A stretch of 41,545 nucleotides of DNA from assembly GCA_050298035.1 (NCBI GenBank), contig JBNKTK010000020.1:1-41545 (forward strand). Reading direction: 5' to 3'. A model generated the notes under the pieces. That model had not been told where the DNA came from, did not search any database, and saw only the letters and a list, made by a program, of their open reading frames with translations. This document shows positions 6,693-14,951 of this stretch, piece after piece. Source of the stretch: Gaoshiqia sp050298035. Its GTDB lineage: Bacteria; Bacteroidota; Bacteroidia; Bacteroidales; Prolixibacteraceae. The translations under genes and the position numbers were made by a program. Positions within the stretch are counted from its first letter, which is position 1, and every line of letters starts with the position of its first letter.

Positions 6693-7697
6693 ATGAAAAC
6701 ACTATTAAAAAACACAGGATTGGCATTATTTAGTTTACTGATTTTAACAACCAGTTGCCAAAAAGAGGACGATGTAATTGAAACACCAATATTACAACCA
6801 GACGGAAAAGCTTTGGCTACACGTTTCAGCGATAACCGTTCAGACCTTACCCAAACTTTTACAATTGACGCAACAAATGGCGGAGCAATTAACAGTGATA
6901 AAGGGACAACCGTTACATTTAAGCCGAATTCTTTTCAGAATAGTAATGGAGAGCCAGTTAGCGGAGATGTTAACATTGAGTTTATTGAAATATTCGATCG
7001 CGCTACAATGCTGCTAACTAACCGATCTACAATGGGAATTAGCGCTGATGGTCAATCGATGGAAGCCCTGAAATCGGGAGGCGAATTTTATATAAATGCA
7101 ACACAAAACGGGCAGACGCTTACACTCTCCCAACCAGCATTATTACAAACTTTAATATCAAACACCGGCGATACGGATACCGGTATGAAAATTTTTGATG
7201 GTATTGATCAGGATTGTGATGAAGTAGAAAATGAATTATGTGAAAAAGTGGTTTGGCATGTGAATGAAAACGACGAACAGAAAGTCGGTGTAAGAGATGG
7301 AGAGACTGGAACAATGTATTCACTTTATATTGGTGACTTTGGCTGGACTAACATCGATCGTTGGTATAGCGACCCAAGGCCAAAAACAATGTTGTATGTT
7401 GATGTGCCTGAAGGTTATGATGATACTAACTGCGCAGTTTATCTTTCTTACGATGGTGAACCATCAGCTCTGGCAAGGTTCGACATTTACGACGAATCGC
7501 AACAAATGTTTACCGAGCATTACGGACAAATCCCAATTGGGATGGAAGTTCACTTTATATTCGTTACTGAAATTGATGGACAAATGTATTACACCATTCA
7601 GGGAGCTACAATTGTTGACAACCACGTAGAAATTATTGCTGACCCACAACCTGTTTCACAAGCTACATTAGAAACCCTTATCAACAATTTACCATAA
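6693..7697 (+). CDS. Surface lipoprotein 2 of the ECF locus
   Basis: The 334-residue paralogue of the 5600 protein has lipobox TTSC (Cys22) followed by QKED, again a surface-export signal. The N-terminal beta-rich region carries TIDATNGGAINSDKGTTVTF and NIEFIEIFDRATMLLTNRS. Its centre differs from paralogue 1 by an acidic insert (about 168-205) with two Cys residues (DQDCDEVENELCEK), which could form a disulfide. The C-terminal block (FGWTNIDRWYS, MLYVDVPEGYD, VYLSYDGEPSALAR, FTEHYGQIPIG) is strongly conserved with paralogue 1. Two strong hairpins follow. Function unknown; both are probably surface parts of the same envelope module. Confidence 0.8.
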   Translation: MKTLLKNTGLALFSLLILTTSCQKEDDVIETPILQPDGKALATRFSDNRSDLTQTFTIDATNGGAINSDKGTTVTFKPNSFQNSNGEPVSGDVNIEFIEIFDRATMLLTNRSTMGISADGQSMEALKSGGEFYINATQNGQTLTLSQPALLQTLISNTGDTDTGMKIFDGIDQDCDEVENELCEKVVWHVNENDEQKVGVRDGETGTMYSLYIGDFGWTNIDRWYSDPRPKTMLYVDVPEGYDDTNCAVYLSYDGEPSALARFDIYDESQQMFTEHYGQIPIGMEVHFIFVTEIDGQMYYTIQGATIVDNHVEIIADPQPVSQATLETLINNLP

Positions 7698-7719
7698 CGA
7701 TGAACGAAAACTCGCTATA

Positions 7720-7743
7720 AACAAACAGCCCCTGCTGTTTGTT
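7720..7743 (+). terminator. First hairpin of a tandem pair
   Basis: AACAAACAGC (7720-7729) and GCTGTTTGTT (7734-7743) form a perfect 10-pair stem with a 4-base loop after the second lipoprotein gene. There is no T run directly behind it; the second hairpin follows 6 bases later. Confidence 0.55.
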
Positions 7744-7749
7744 GAACAC

Positions 7750-7788
7750 CCTGACAGAATCTTTATTCTGTCAGGTTATCCTTTTTAT
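7750..7788 (+). terminator. Second hairpin, likely terminator
   Basis: CCTGACAGAAT (7750-7760) and ATTCTGTCAGG (7765-7775) form an 11-pair stem followed by TTATCCTTTTTA. It probably ends or attenuates lipoprotein transcription before the 7835 gene. Confidence 0.65.
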
Positions 7789-7834
7789 AATCGATACTGA
7801 GGATTTAATTACATAACTTACTTAAACACTTACG

Positions 7835-9751
7835 ATGAAGTTTTTGCGTATTTTGGGTATTATTCTTCTTTTAATCCCTTTTAACCTGCTGGCTCAAAAA
7901 GCGAAACAAGATACTACCTTACGAATAGGAAGCATAATAATCGACAGTACACAAAGTGATTTTATATTCAGGTCGAAGTTGCCCGAATTGCACCAAATTG
8001 CCGGAGCGCCCAAAGCATTTTATACCTACTTCTGGGAGTTTGGTGATGGCAATTACAGCTTTAGCGAATCACCTGAGCATTCGTATTCTAAAAATGGTGA
8101 TTACACGGTTTACATGTCGGCTACCAATAATTACGACGATGGGCTTCCGCCAACTGCGCGGCCAGTGAAGATATCTGCTCCGGAAAGTTCTGTTCAGGCA
8201 AAAAACAATAGTCATAAATTAATAGAAAATCACGATGGGTTCAGGCTACAAACAAACAGAGATCCCAGCCCCAATCAAAACATGGATTTCATTTTAAGCT
8301 ACGGAAATGAGAAAAGCCAATCGTCGTCGGGCAAAGTATTTCTATTTTACAATGAAAAGAAATACAAAGACGATAATTTTGATTTAGTCACTTCCCGTTT
8401 CTATCATGATGAAAAAGAGCAAGATCCGGACAGTTTGAGGCAAAGTGCGCAAAATCCGGAATTGACAAACGCACTGAACGATGCCTATGCCATTTTTAGG
8501 GATTTTAAAGTTTACAATTTCGACAGCATTCAACCGCAAGATGAGCGTAATATTTTCTACACCTTTAAAACTACTCCCGAGATGATAAAAGACACCAGTG
8601 CTATATTAGCCATCCGGAGTATTTATGTCCCAGATAGCCGATCGTCAGAATTCAAGGTTTTAGATAAGGAAATGGAAATTGTGACTTCGCACGATCCGAA
8701 TAAAATGGCAGTAAACAACTCTTTCCTGAATTATCGCTTTTCCAACAAAAAGAAGCTTACGTACAAAGTTAAATTTCAGAATAACGGTGAAGGGCCTGCC
8801 AAAACCATCCGATTAAATGTTGATGTGCCCGATTTGCTAGATAAAAGCACTTTAGAAATCGTTGACATGTACCCTAAATGTCAGGTTTGCCCAAAAGAAG
8901 AAGTAAACTACAGTTGCCTTGATACAATAATTCTGGATGATAAAATCGTTTTTGAATTCAAAAATATTTATCTCCCCGGATCGGCACAAAAAGGAGTTCA
9001 GGAAAGAGATTCAACCAAAGGTTTTGTAAAATACACCATACGGCTGGCTGACAAAGTTCCGAAAAAAGCAATAAAATGCCGAACCGATATCATATTCGAC
9101 AAAAACGATCCAATAAGAACAAATACAGCTACAACCCGCTATTTACCCGGACTATCGATTGGGATTAAAGCCGGCTACAACAGTTTTCCTGACTTAATAA
9201 ATTCTAAGGATTTTTTTGGTGGGTTTACTCTGTCTCCTTACAAATCATACCGGAAATACCTGCAAGCAGAAATCATGTTTTCGCGACTCACCTATGATTT
9301 GGCCGAATCAACAACTTCTGAAGTTATTCAGGGGCTCGAACTGGCTAACGGAGTAGCAATAAAACAGGCAATTGCCTACACATCCAGCAGTAGTAATATT
9401 CAGCAATTCAATATTGATTTGGTTCCGGTATCATTCAGGTACAACATAAACGGAATTATAGGCTTAGGCGTGGGACCACAATTCTCCATCGATTTGTCAA
9501 CAAAGAATAAAAGTTTTTCTGTTCAGGAATATTATACTTATAACAACCAGGTGCAAGGACGATTAATTGAAGAAATGGCAACAACAAGTTCAGATGTAAC
9601 AAATTCATCATTCGGGAATATTAAAATGAGAATATTCGGAGATATAACCGTGGGGTCTTCCCGCGTTGGTCCCAGCATAGGCGTCAGATACATTCAGGGC
9701 ACAGAGAAACCAATGCAACAATGGCAGTTTTACGCCATCTGGAAAATATAA
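7835..9751 (+). CDS. PKD-domain protein with C-terminal outer-membrane barrel
   Basis: The 638-residue protein has a signal peptide (residues 1-20, LLAQ end). A PKD domain at about 60-112 shows the classic YFWEFGDGNYSFSE and HSYSKNGDYTVYMSA. A middle region from about 285 (SHDPNKMAVNN, then LTYKVKFQNNGEGPAKTI and later YTIRLADKVPKKA) resembles the DUF11-like or conserved-repeat beta domain common in Bacteroidota secreted proteins. From about residue 440 (GLSIGIKAGYNSF) to the end, strand periodicity and the final WQFYAIWKI suggest a small outer-membrane barrel. PKD folds usually mediate protein or glycan contacts. No type IX secretion tail is present. The gene ends 9 bases before the CHAT gene, so the two form an operon. 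Inference: an outer-membrane-anchored partner of the CHAT protein. Confidence 0.75.
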   Translation: MKFLRILGIILLLIPFNLLAQKAKQDTTLRIGSIIIDSTQSDFIFRSKLPELHQIAGAPKAFYTYFWEFGDGNYSFSESPEHSYSKNGDYTVYMSATNNYDDGLPPTARPVKISAPESSVQAKNNSHKLIENHDGFRLQTNRDPSPNQNMDFILSYGNEKSQSSSGKVFLFYNEKKYKDDNFDLVTSRFYHDEKEQDPDSLRQSAQNPELTNALNDAYAIFRDFKVYNFDSIQPQDERNIFYTFKTTPEMIKDTSAILAIRSIYVPDSRSSEFKVLDKEMEIVTSHDPNKMAVNNSFLNYRFSNKKKLTYKVKFQNNGEGPAKTIRLNVDVPDLLDKSTLEIVDMYPKCQVCPKEEVNYSCLDTIILDDKIVFEFKNIYLPGSAQKGVQERDSTKGFVKYTIRLADKVPKKAIKCRTDIIFDKNDPIRTNTATTRYLPGLSIGIKAGYNSFPDLINSKDFFGGFTLSPYKSYRKYLQAEIMFSRLTYDLAESTTSEVIQGLELANGVAIKQAIAYTSSSSNIQQFNIDLVPVSFRYNINGIIGLGVGPQFSIDLSTKNKSFSVQEYYTYNNQVQGRLIEEMATTSSDVTNSSFGNIKMRIFGDITVGSSRVGPSIGVRYIQGTEKPMQQWQFYAIWKI

Positions 9752-9760
9752 CCGCCACAT

Positions 9761-12514
9761 ATGAAGCACATTGTATTTCTCATTTTAATGACTCATTCGG
9801 TCATTGCATCCGGGATCGATTCCCTGAACTATTACAATGCAGAAATACGCAGGGCATACAAAGAAAATTCTCAAAAACTTCCTGACATTTATCGACAGAA
9901 GCTGGCATATTTAAAGTCGAAGGATAATTTGGAGGAATTTATTTATGCTCACATCGATTTTTTTTTATTGGAACCATCAGGCGAAAGGCAGAAATTTTTA
10001 CAGAACTATTTTTTAGAAAAATGGCGCGATGCCGCTACGCCTGATGAGTTGATTGCTGAACTTCATCTAATAGTTAACACCGCGTATTACCAACAATGCA
10101 CCGGACTGATTACACAAGCTAACGATGCTTATGAAAATGCATACACATATTGGTTGGAACATAAAGTTGCAGGTTACGATATTGTTGAGTATTGCCTGAA
10201 ACCCCTGGCTAATAATTACACACGGCTGGGCGATCCTATCCGGGCTGAAGACCTGTTGCGTAATGCTTTAATGATTGCAATAAGTACAAATCAGAAACAA
10301 CAAATATCCTCGGTTTTAAATAATCTGGCGATTGCTTACCGCACATTAGGCCAACCAGATAAAGGAATAAATGTATTAAGCGAAGTACTGAAAATTGCGG
10401 GGAACAACAACGAACAAAAAGCCCTGATAGAATCAAATATTGCCCGGCTTTATATCAACTCACAAAATTTTGACCAAGCAATTATTAATGCCAATGCTTC
10501 GGATCGCTGGCAAGCCGGGGCACAAACCCCAGTTTCGGAAACTACCTTTAAAAATTGCCTGACACGTATGATGGCATACCATCACTTGCAGGAAAATTCG
10601 AAAGCAGAAAAGGAAATTGTTAGTATAAAAAAACTGTTGCCGCAAATTTATGAAAATGGTAACCGTGAAATTGCAAAAACTTATAACCAACTTGCTGAAT
10701 TTTATGCTTCCAGTGGAGATTTAGAAACAGCGTTTACCTGTTACGAAACGTCATTAAACACTTTACTTCCAGGGTATCTAACGAACCACGTGGAAACACT
10801 TTACCCGGAAGTTGCCATACTGGAAACATTTGACGGGATGGCCAACTTGTTTAAACTTCAGAAAAATTACAAAGCAGCTTTACAATGCTATGATAAAGCT
10901 TTTGAAGTTGCAGCAATGCTGCGCCATAGTTACGCTTTTCAGGAGTCTAAAGTCAACCAACAATATGAAAACCATATCCGTAGTGAAAAAGCTATAAATG
11001 CATCATGGGAATTGTTCCGGGAAGAAAGTAATTATAGATGGCTTGAAAAAGCTTTTCAATATGCTGACCGATCAAAATCCGCCGTTTTGGAGGAAGAGTT
11101 ACAATCAAAATATATAAACAGCAACATAAAAACTGATCCATTGATTCAGGAAAAGGTAAATCTTCAATTTGAAAAAGGAGTTTTGAATAAAAAAATTATA
11201 CTTGAGAAAGCCAAGTTAAAGCAAACAAATATTGCTTTGCTTGAAAGTTTAATTGCCAAACGAAATCAGAATGATCTGAAACAAAAAAAGATTCAAACTA
11301 AACTCTCAAACAAATACCCGAACCTTTTTTATTCTCAAAAAAAATCCTTAACGATAAAAAGCATTCAAGACAGCCTGCTAAGTTCGTCGCAACAATTAAT
11401 TGAATTCTTTGAGGGCGAAGAGTCAATTTACATTTTTAGTGTTACCCCAAAAGGAAAATTAAATGTTCAAAGAATTGTATACCCAGATTCCGTAAAATTG
11501 AAGATTGCACATTTTTATGAGAATCTGACAGCTGATTTCGGGCAAAGAATTTTAAATAACCCAATCGAATATACAAAATCGGCTTATGAGATTTACCAAG
11601 CTCTTCTTGAAAAACAAATAGAAAGCCCGAGGTACAATGAACTCATTATAATTCCTGATGGAAGCATTTCGTTTGTACCGTTTGATGCGCTGTTAACCCA
11701 GGCAATAAGCTCCTCCAATTTTCAAAAAATGCCATTTCTGTTAAAATCAAAACAAATTTCTTATGCCAGCTCAGCTTCTGTGCTATACCATCAAAAACAA
11801 CACTATAAAAACAAAAATACGAACCAATTTAAAGTTCTGGGCTTCTTTCCTGTTTTTGAAAACGGAGTCAGAAATATGGGAGAACTTAAATATTCAGAAG
11901 ATGAAGCACAAGGCATTGAAACACAGTTTAAAGGAACTTACCTGTTAAAAAACGAAGCAAAGAAAGATAAATTTGTACATTTTAATGTGAATTACGACAT
12001 ATTGCACCTGTCGACACATGCCTCAGCAGGAAACGGAACAATCCCGCCATTCATTGAATTTTATGAAAGCACTTTATTTCTTTCTGAAATATACGGATTT
12101 AACTTGCAACCCAGGCTGTTGGTACTCAGCGCTTGCGAAACAGGTATTGGCAAAATAAAAAAGGGAGAAGGGGTAATGAGCCTCGCTCGCGGGTTTCAAT
12201 ATGCAGGAGTCAACAATATTATCGTCTCGCAATGGAAAGTAAATGACAAGGCAACAGCTGAATTGATGTCGCTGTTCTACAAAAACTACAAAACCGATGA
12301 CAACCAACACCAAGCACTTGCACAAGCTCAAATAGATTATTTAAATGATCCGGACATTCCCAACAGTAAAAAATCGCCCTATTATTGGGCCGGATTCATT
12401 TCAATAGGAGAACTTACTGCAGAAAATACTACCCCGTGGAGGATAATTTTACTTGCAATAGCTCTTAGCTTTCTACTTTTAATTGTGTCTCTCAGAAGAA
12501 AAAATGTTTTATAA
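9761..12514 (+). CDS. TPR-CHAT caspase-like protein, membrane anchored
   Basis: The 917-residue protein starts with a signal peptide (about 1-17). Helical TPR-like repeats fill about 125-420, followed by a coiled-coil-like linker (about 435-515). The CHAT domain occupies about 540-885, with the catalytic-type His at 753 (HLSTHA) and Cys at 792 (LSACETG), then EGVMSLARGFQYAG and the late KSPYYWAGFI motif. CHAT domains are caspase-fold (clan CD) peptidases using a His/Cys dyad, and both residues are present. A final hydrophobic helix (about 893-912) followed by RRK should anchor the chain with the CHAT domain in the periplasm. It follows the PKD gene by 9 bases. Substrate unknown; the periplasmic TPRs of the anti-sigma-like protein, the PKD protein or the lipoproteins are candidates. 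No gasdermin-like gene is adjacent. Confidence 0.85.
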   Translation: MKHIVFLILMTHSVIASGIDSLNYYNAEIRRAYKENSQKLPDIYRQKLAYLKSKDNLEEFIYAHIDFFLLEPSGERQKFLQNYFLEKWRDAATPDELIAELHLIVNTAYYQQCTGLITQANDAYENAYTYWLEHKVAGYDIVEYCLKPLANNYTRLGDPIRAEDLLRNALMIAISTNQKQQISSVLNNLAIAYRTLGQPDKGINVLSEVLKIAGNNNEQKALIESNIARLYINSQNFDQAIINANASDRWQAGAQTPVSETTFKNCLTRMMAYHHLQENSKAEKEIVSIKKLLPQIYENGNREIAKTYNQLAEFYASSGDLETAFTCYETSLNTLLPGYLTNHVETLYPEVAILETFDGMANLFKLQKNYKAALQCYDKAFEVAAMLRHSYAFQESKVNQQYENHIRSEKAINASWELFREESNYRWLEKAFQYADRSKSAVLEEELQSKYINSNIKTDPLIQEKVNLQFEKGVLNKKIILEKAKLKQTNIALLESLIAKRNQNDLKQKKIQTKLSNKYPNLFYSQKKSLTIKSIQDSLLSSSQQLIEFFEGEESIYIFSVTPKGKLNVQRIVYPDSVKLKIAHFYENLTADFGQRILNNPIEYTKSAYEIYQALLEKQIESPRYNELIIIPDGSISFVPFDALLTQAISSSNFQKMPFLLKSKQISYASSASVLYHQKQHYKNKNTNQFKVLGFFPVFENGVRNMGELKYSEDEAQGIETQFKGTYLLKNEAKKDKFVHFNVNYDILHLSTHASAGNGTIPPFIEFYESTLFLSEIYGFNLQPRLLVLSACETGIGKIKKGEGVMSLARGFQYAGVNNIIVSQWKVNDKATAELMSLFYKNYKTDDNQHQALAQAQIDYLNDPDIPNSKKSPYYWAGFISIGELTAENTTPWRIILLAIALSFLLLIVSLRRKNVL

Positions 12515-12926
12515 CGCAATCAATACTGATAGAAATATTTTGAATATTGGCATCCAAACACCTTCAGACATTTGTACTACAGATTTTGCTGATAATTTAA
12601 ATTGTTGTTTTAGTTGGGTTCCTTCGATGTTGAACCATGAAACAGGGATAACTTTTTCTATACACATTTGATGTCTCCGGCATCTTGTGGCATTTAACGT
12701 ATTTTAAGGTTCCCAAAACCTTCAAGGTCTAAAAAATGAACCAGACTTTGCCCCCCGCTTATACTAACAGCCTGACTTTTCTCTTTTGTTTTTCTTTGCC
12801 GAATGCTTATTTTGTGTCCGCACACACAGTTGCGGACTATTTGTTGTTTTTATGGCTTTAGTTTCCGTAAATGGTTGAAAGACTGAAATAAAATAGCAAT
12901 TCGTCAGTATATCAAAAAACAAAACA
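12515..12926. other. Intergenic region after the ECF/CHAT locus
   Basis: No supported gene. A small frame (12483-12671) overlaps the CHAT end and looks spurious. The region holds a Bacteroidota-type intergenic repeat at 12706-12733 and leads into the PNGase F-like gene. Confidence 0.5.
12706..12733 (+). repeat. AAGGTT-type intergenic repeat, copy 1
   Basis: AAGGTT (12706-12711) and AACCTT (12717-12722) form a hairpin, followed by CAAGGTCTAAA. The reverse complement of the repeat at about 39223-39250 aligns with it over about 28 bases with a handful of differences, so the two are probably relatives of one dispersed family. Confidence 0.5.
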
Positions 12927-14648
12927 ATGAGAAAAATTCAATTGGTTTTTATCGCACTAATTCTTTTTAGCCAGGCGATACTTGCGCAGGACGGAGGTTT
13001 TACCAAACATGGTGAAGTGGTTTATCGTGTTTTTGCCTATGGCAAAGAACGTGAAGATGCCGGCAAAATCGTGATGACCTATTCGAACGGAATAGCCCGT
13101 CTGGTGACTGATCGTTCGGGCAAGAACCTGATCCCGGAGGTGCCGAATGAAGAAACCTTTCTGGATTATCAGGCAAAAAAAGCCTGGCAATTGGCGTCTT
13201 TTCAGAATGGCGATTTGATCAATACGTCAACGGAGTTCAATTTGCTGGAAGGTTTTGAACCGGACGGGACTACCGAAGAAATACTGGGATACCCCTGCAA
13301 AAAATATGTCGGGAGCTCATTTTCGAACCGCATTGAGCTTTGGGTAACCGACAAAGCCGGGATTTTGGGAACACCAACGCTGTGGTTCCCGATGCCGGAT
13401 GGCCTGGTGCTGAAATATGAACGGAACGATAATTTTAGCCTGGTGGCATCGAGCATTGATATTTCGAAGAAGTCAAAAGATGCCCCTGTTTTGTTCCCGA
13501 CTGATTTGGGCACCGAAGTTTCGGATGTCGCTTACCGCCGTCGTTTGGCAAACGCTTTTGTAAAAGATATTTCTGTGTTCAAAGACCAGCAGATAAACTG
13601 GGGCGATGAGATTGACAATCCGCAGGGCGAGTGCGAAGACTATACTTACCGCTATGCCGGTGGAACACTCGTCCTTAGAAAGGTTAATCTGCCCGATGTC
13701 CCTGATGGTACTTCCGTGTTTGCCGAAATGAAGCAACAATCGAATGGCGATGCCTACGACCGTACCGGATCGGTGTTTGTCGTTCCGGTTGATAAGCCGC
13801 GCAGTTTCTTGGATGGCTTAAAATATGGTCTGGATTCACTCCCCAAATACATCAGCAAGGAAGGCAAAACCTACCAGGGTGTTGCTGCAACCGGCGATTA
13901 TGAGCCGATTGTCGAGCTGATCCGGTTTTTCACTCCTTTTGGTATTCATCATTTTAACGATAAACGCGATGTGGGCATTGCCTGGGAAGATACCGCCGTG
14001 TACAAGCAGGAAGTGACTGAATTGCTCCCGTTACTGCGCGGCGAAACCTGGATTGGGGTTTTTATAGGCAATTATGATGGAGGCGGTCACAAAATAAACC
14101 TGAACCTGAAATATTACCTGAATGATATGGCAGTGAGCGTACAGCCGCAAAAGGAATACTGGATCAAGCCGGTGTTTACCACGACCAATGTGCTGGAAAT
14201 GGCCGGACAGGAATACGGCACCATGTTCGGCAGCGATACGCTGACAGTTGGGTTTCGGGTGCCGACAAATGTGAAGAACATCACTTTCCGTTACATTTCG
14301 ACAGGCCATGGCGGTTGGGAAAACGGAGACGAATTTGTGCAAAAGACAAACGAAATCTTTATCGACGGTGAGCCGTTCTTCAAATACACGCCCTGGCGGA
14401 CCGATTGTGCAACCCACCGGGCATACAATCCGGCTTCCGGCAATTTCTGGAATGGGCTTTCATCATCCGATTACAGTCGCTCAGGCTGGTGCCCCGGTAC
14501 CGTTTCGAATCCCCTGTACATGCCGGTAAAAGAATTAAAAGAAGGAGAACATACCGTTCAGGTATACATTCCGTTGGGAAAACCGGAAGGTGGCAGTTTT
14601 AGCGCCTGGAATATTTCCGGGGTATTCATTGGCGAGATTGACGAATAA
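12927..14648 (+). CDS. PNGase F-type glycoamidase with N-terminal extension
   Basis: The 573-residue protein has a signal peptide (1-20, AILAQ). Residues about 25-195 form an extra domain (EVVYRVFAYG, then EILGYPCKKYVG and LWFPMPDGLVLKYE) resembling DUF4412/GLPGLI-style domains. From about 210 it matches the two-domain PNGase F fold: AYDRTGSVFV, RGETWIGVF, and the C-terminal GHGGWENGDEF, TNEIFIDGEPF and RSGWCPG. Aligned by eye with Flavobacterium PNGase F, the catalytic residues Asp60, Glu118 and Glu206 fall on Asp278, Glu373 and Glu469. PNGase F releases N-glycans by cleaving the amide bond to Asn. The enzyme would act outside the cytoplasm on host or environmental glycoproteins. It is alone in its transcript and ends at a strong terminator. 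Confidence 0.88.
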   Translation: MRKIQLVFIALILFSQAILAQDGGFTKHGEVVYRVFAYGKEREDAGKIVMTYSNGIARLVTDRSGKNLIPEVPNEETFLDYQAKKAWQLASFQNGDLINTSTEFNLLEGFEPDGTTEEILGYPCKKYVGSSFSNRIELWVTDKAGILGTPTLWFPMPDGLVLKYERNDNFSLVASSIDISKKSKDAPVLFPTDLGTEVSDVAYRRRLANAFVKDISVFKDQQINWGDEIDNPQGECEDYTYRYAGGTLVLRKVNLPDVPDGTSVFAEMKQQSNGDAYDRTGSVFVVPVDKPRSFLDGLKYGLDSLPKYISKEGKTYQGVAATGDYEPIVELIRFFTPFGIHHFNDKRDVGIAWEDTAVYKQEVTELLPLLRGETWIGVFIGNYDGGGHKINLNLKYYLNDMAVSVQPQKEYWIKPVFTTTNVLEMAGQEYGTMFGSDTLTVGFRVPTNVKNITFRYISTGHGGWENGDEFVQKTNEIFIDGEPFFKYTPWRTDCATHRAYNPASGNFWNGLSSSDYSRSGWCPGTVSNPLYMPVKELKEGEHTVQVYIPLGKPEGGSFSAWNISGVFIGEIDE

Positions 14649-14951
14649 GACAAACGCATACAAGTTTAAGAAGAGGTTGCCTTTCCATGCGGGCAACCTC
14701 TTCTTCTTTTTAGCTGATGTCGGACAGGCTTGTCACATCGTTTTGCGCAAATGCCAGGTGCAACGTGATTTTGAAAATGTTTACCTGGTCATTAATAACT
14801 GGAATCGATTTTTTAAGGAACTTTTAAGATTTCAGTTCTTCATCTGCTCAACCAAAATTAATCCTGTCTGTTACTGTGTTAAATAAAATATGCCCAAAAG
14901 TAAGGGCGACAACATGTTCGTTTCAACGAAATTCTTTAAACAGACACTTAT
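14649..14951. other. Intergenic region with terminator
   Basis: Apart from the terminator at 14668-14711 I see no supported gene; frames crossing it are extensions of shadows of the PNGase gene. The right half presumably holds the promoter of the cytochrome c synthetase gene, but I cannot identify boxes. Confidence 0.5.
14668..14711 (+). terminator. Strong rho-independent terminator
   Basis: A perfect 14-pair stem (14668-14681 with 14692-14705) with a 10-base loop is followed by CTTTTTAG, 20 bases after the PNGase stop codon. Confidence 0.9.

Noticed and set aside
9761..12514. Possible gasdermin-CHAT defence pair
   Set aside because: Neither neighbour resembles a gasdermin, no small pore-forming gene is adjacent, and the CHAT protein is predicted to be exported.
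4005..12514. Horizontally acquired island with mobile-element borders
   Set aside because: The locus looks more A+T-rich than the metabolic genes to its right, but I see no integrase, tRNA, direct repeats or transposase, and I could not compute composition; left as an impression only.
12483..12671. Small plus-strand frame at the end of the CHAT gene (62 codons)
   Set aside because: It begins inside the CHAT gene in another frame, has no ribosome site and no recognisable protein features.
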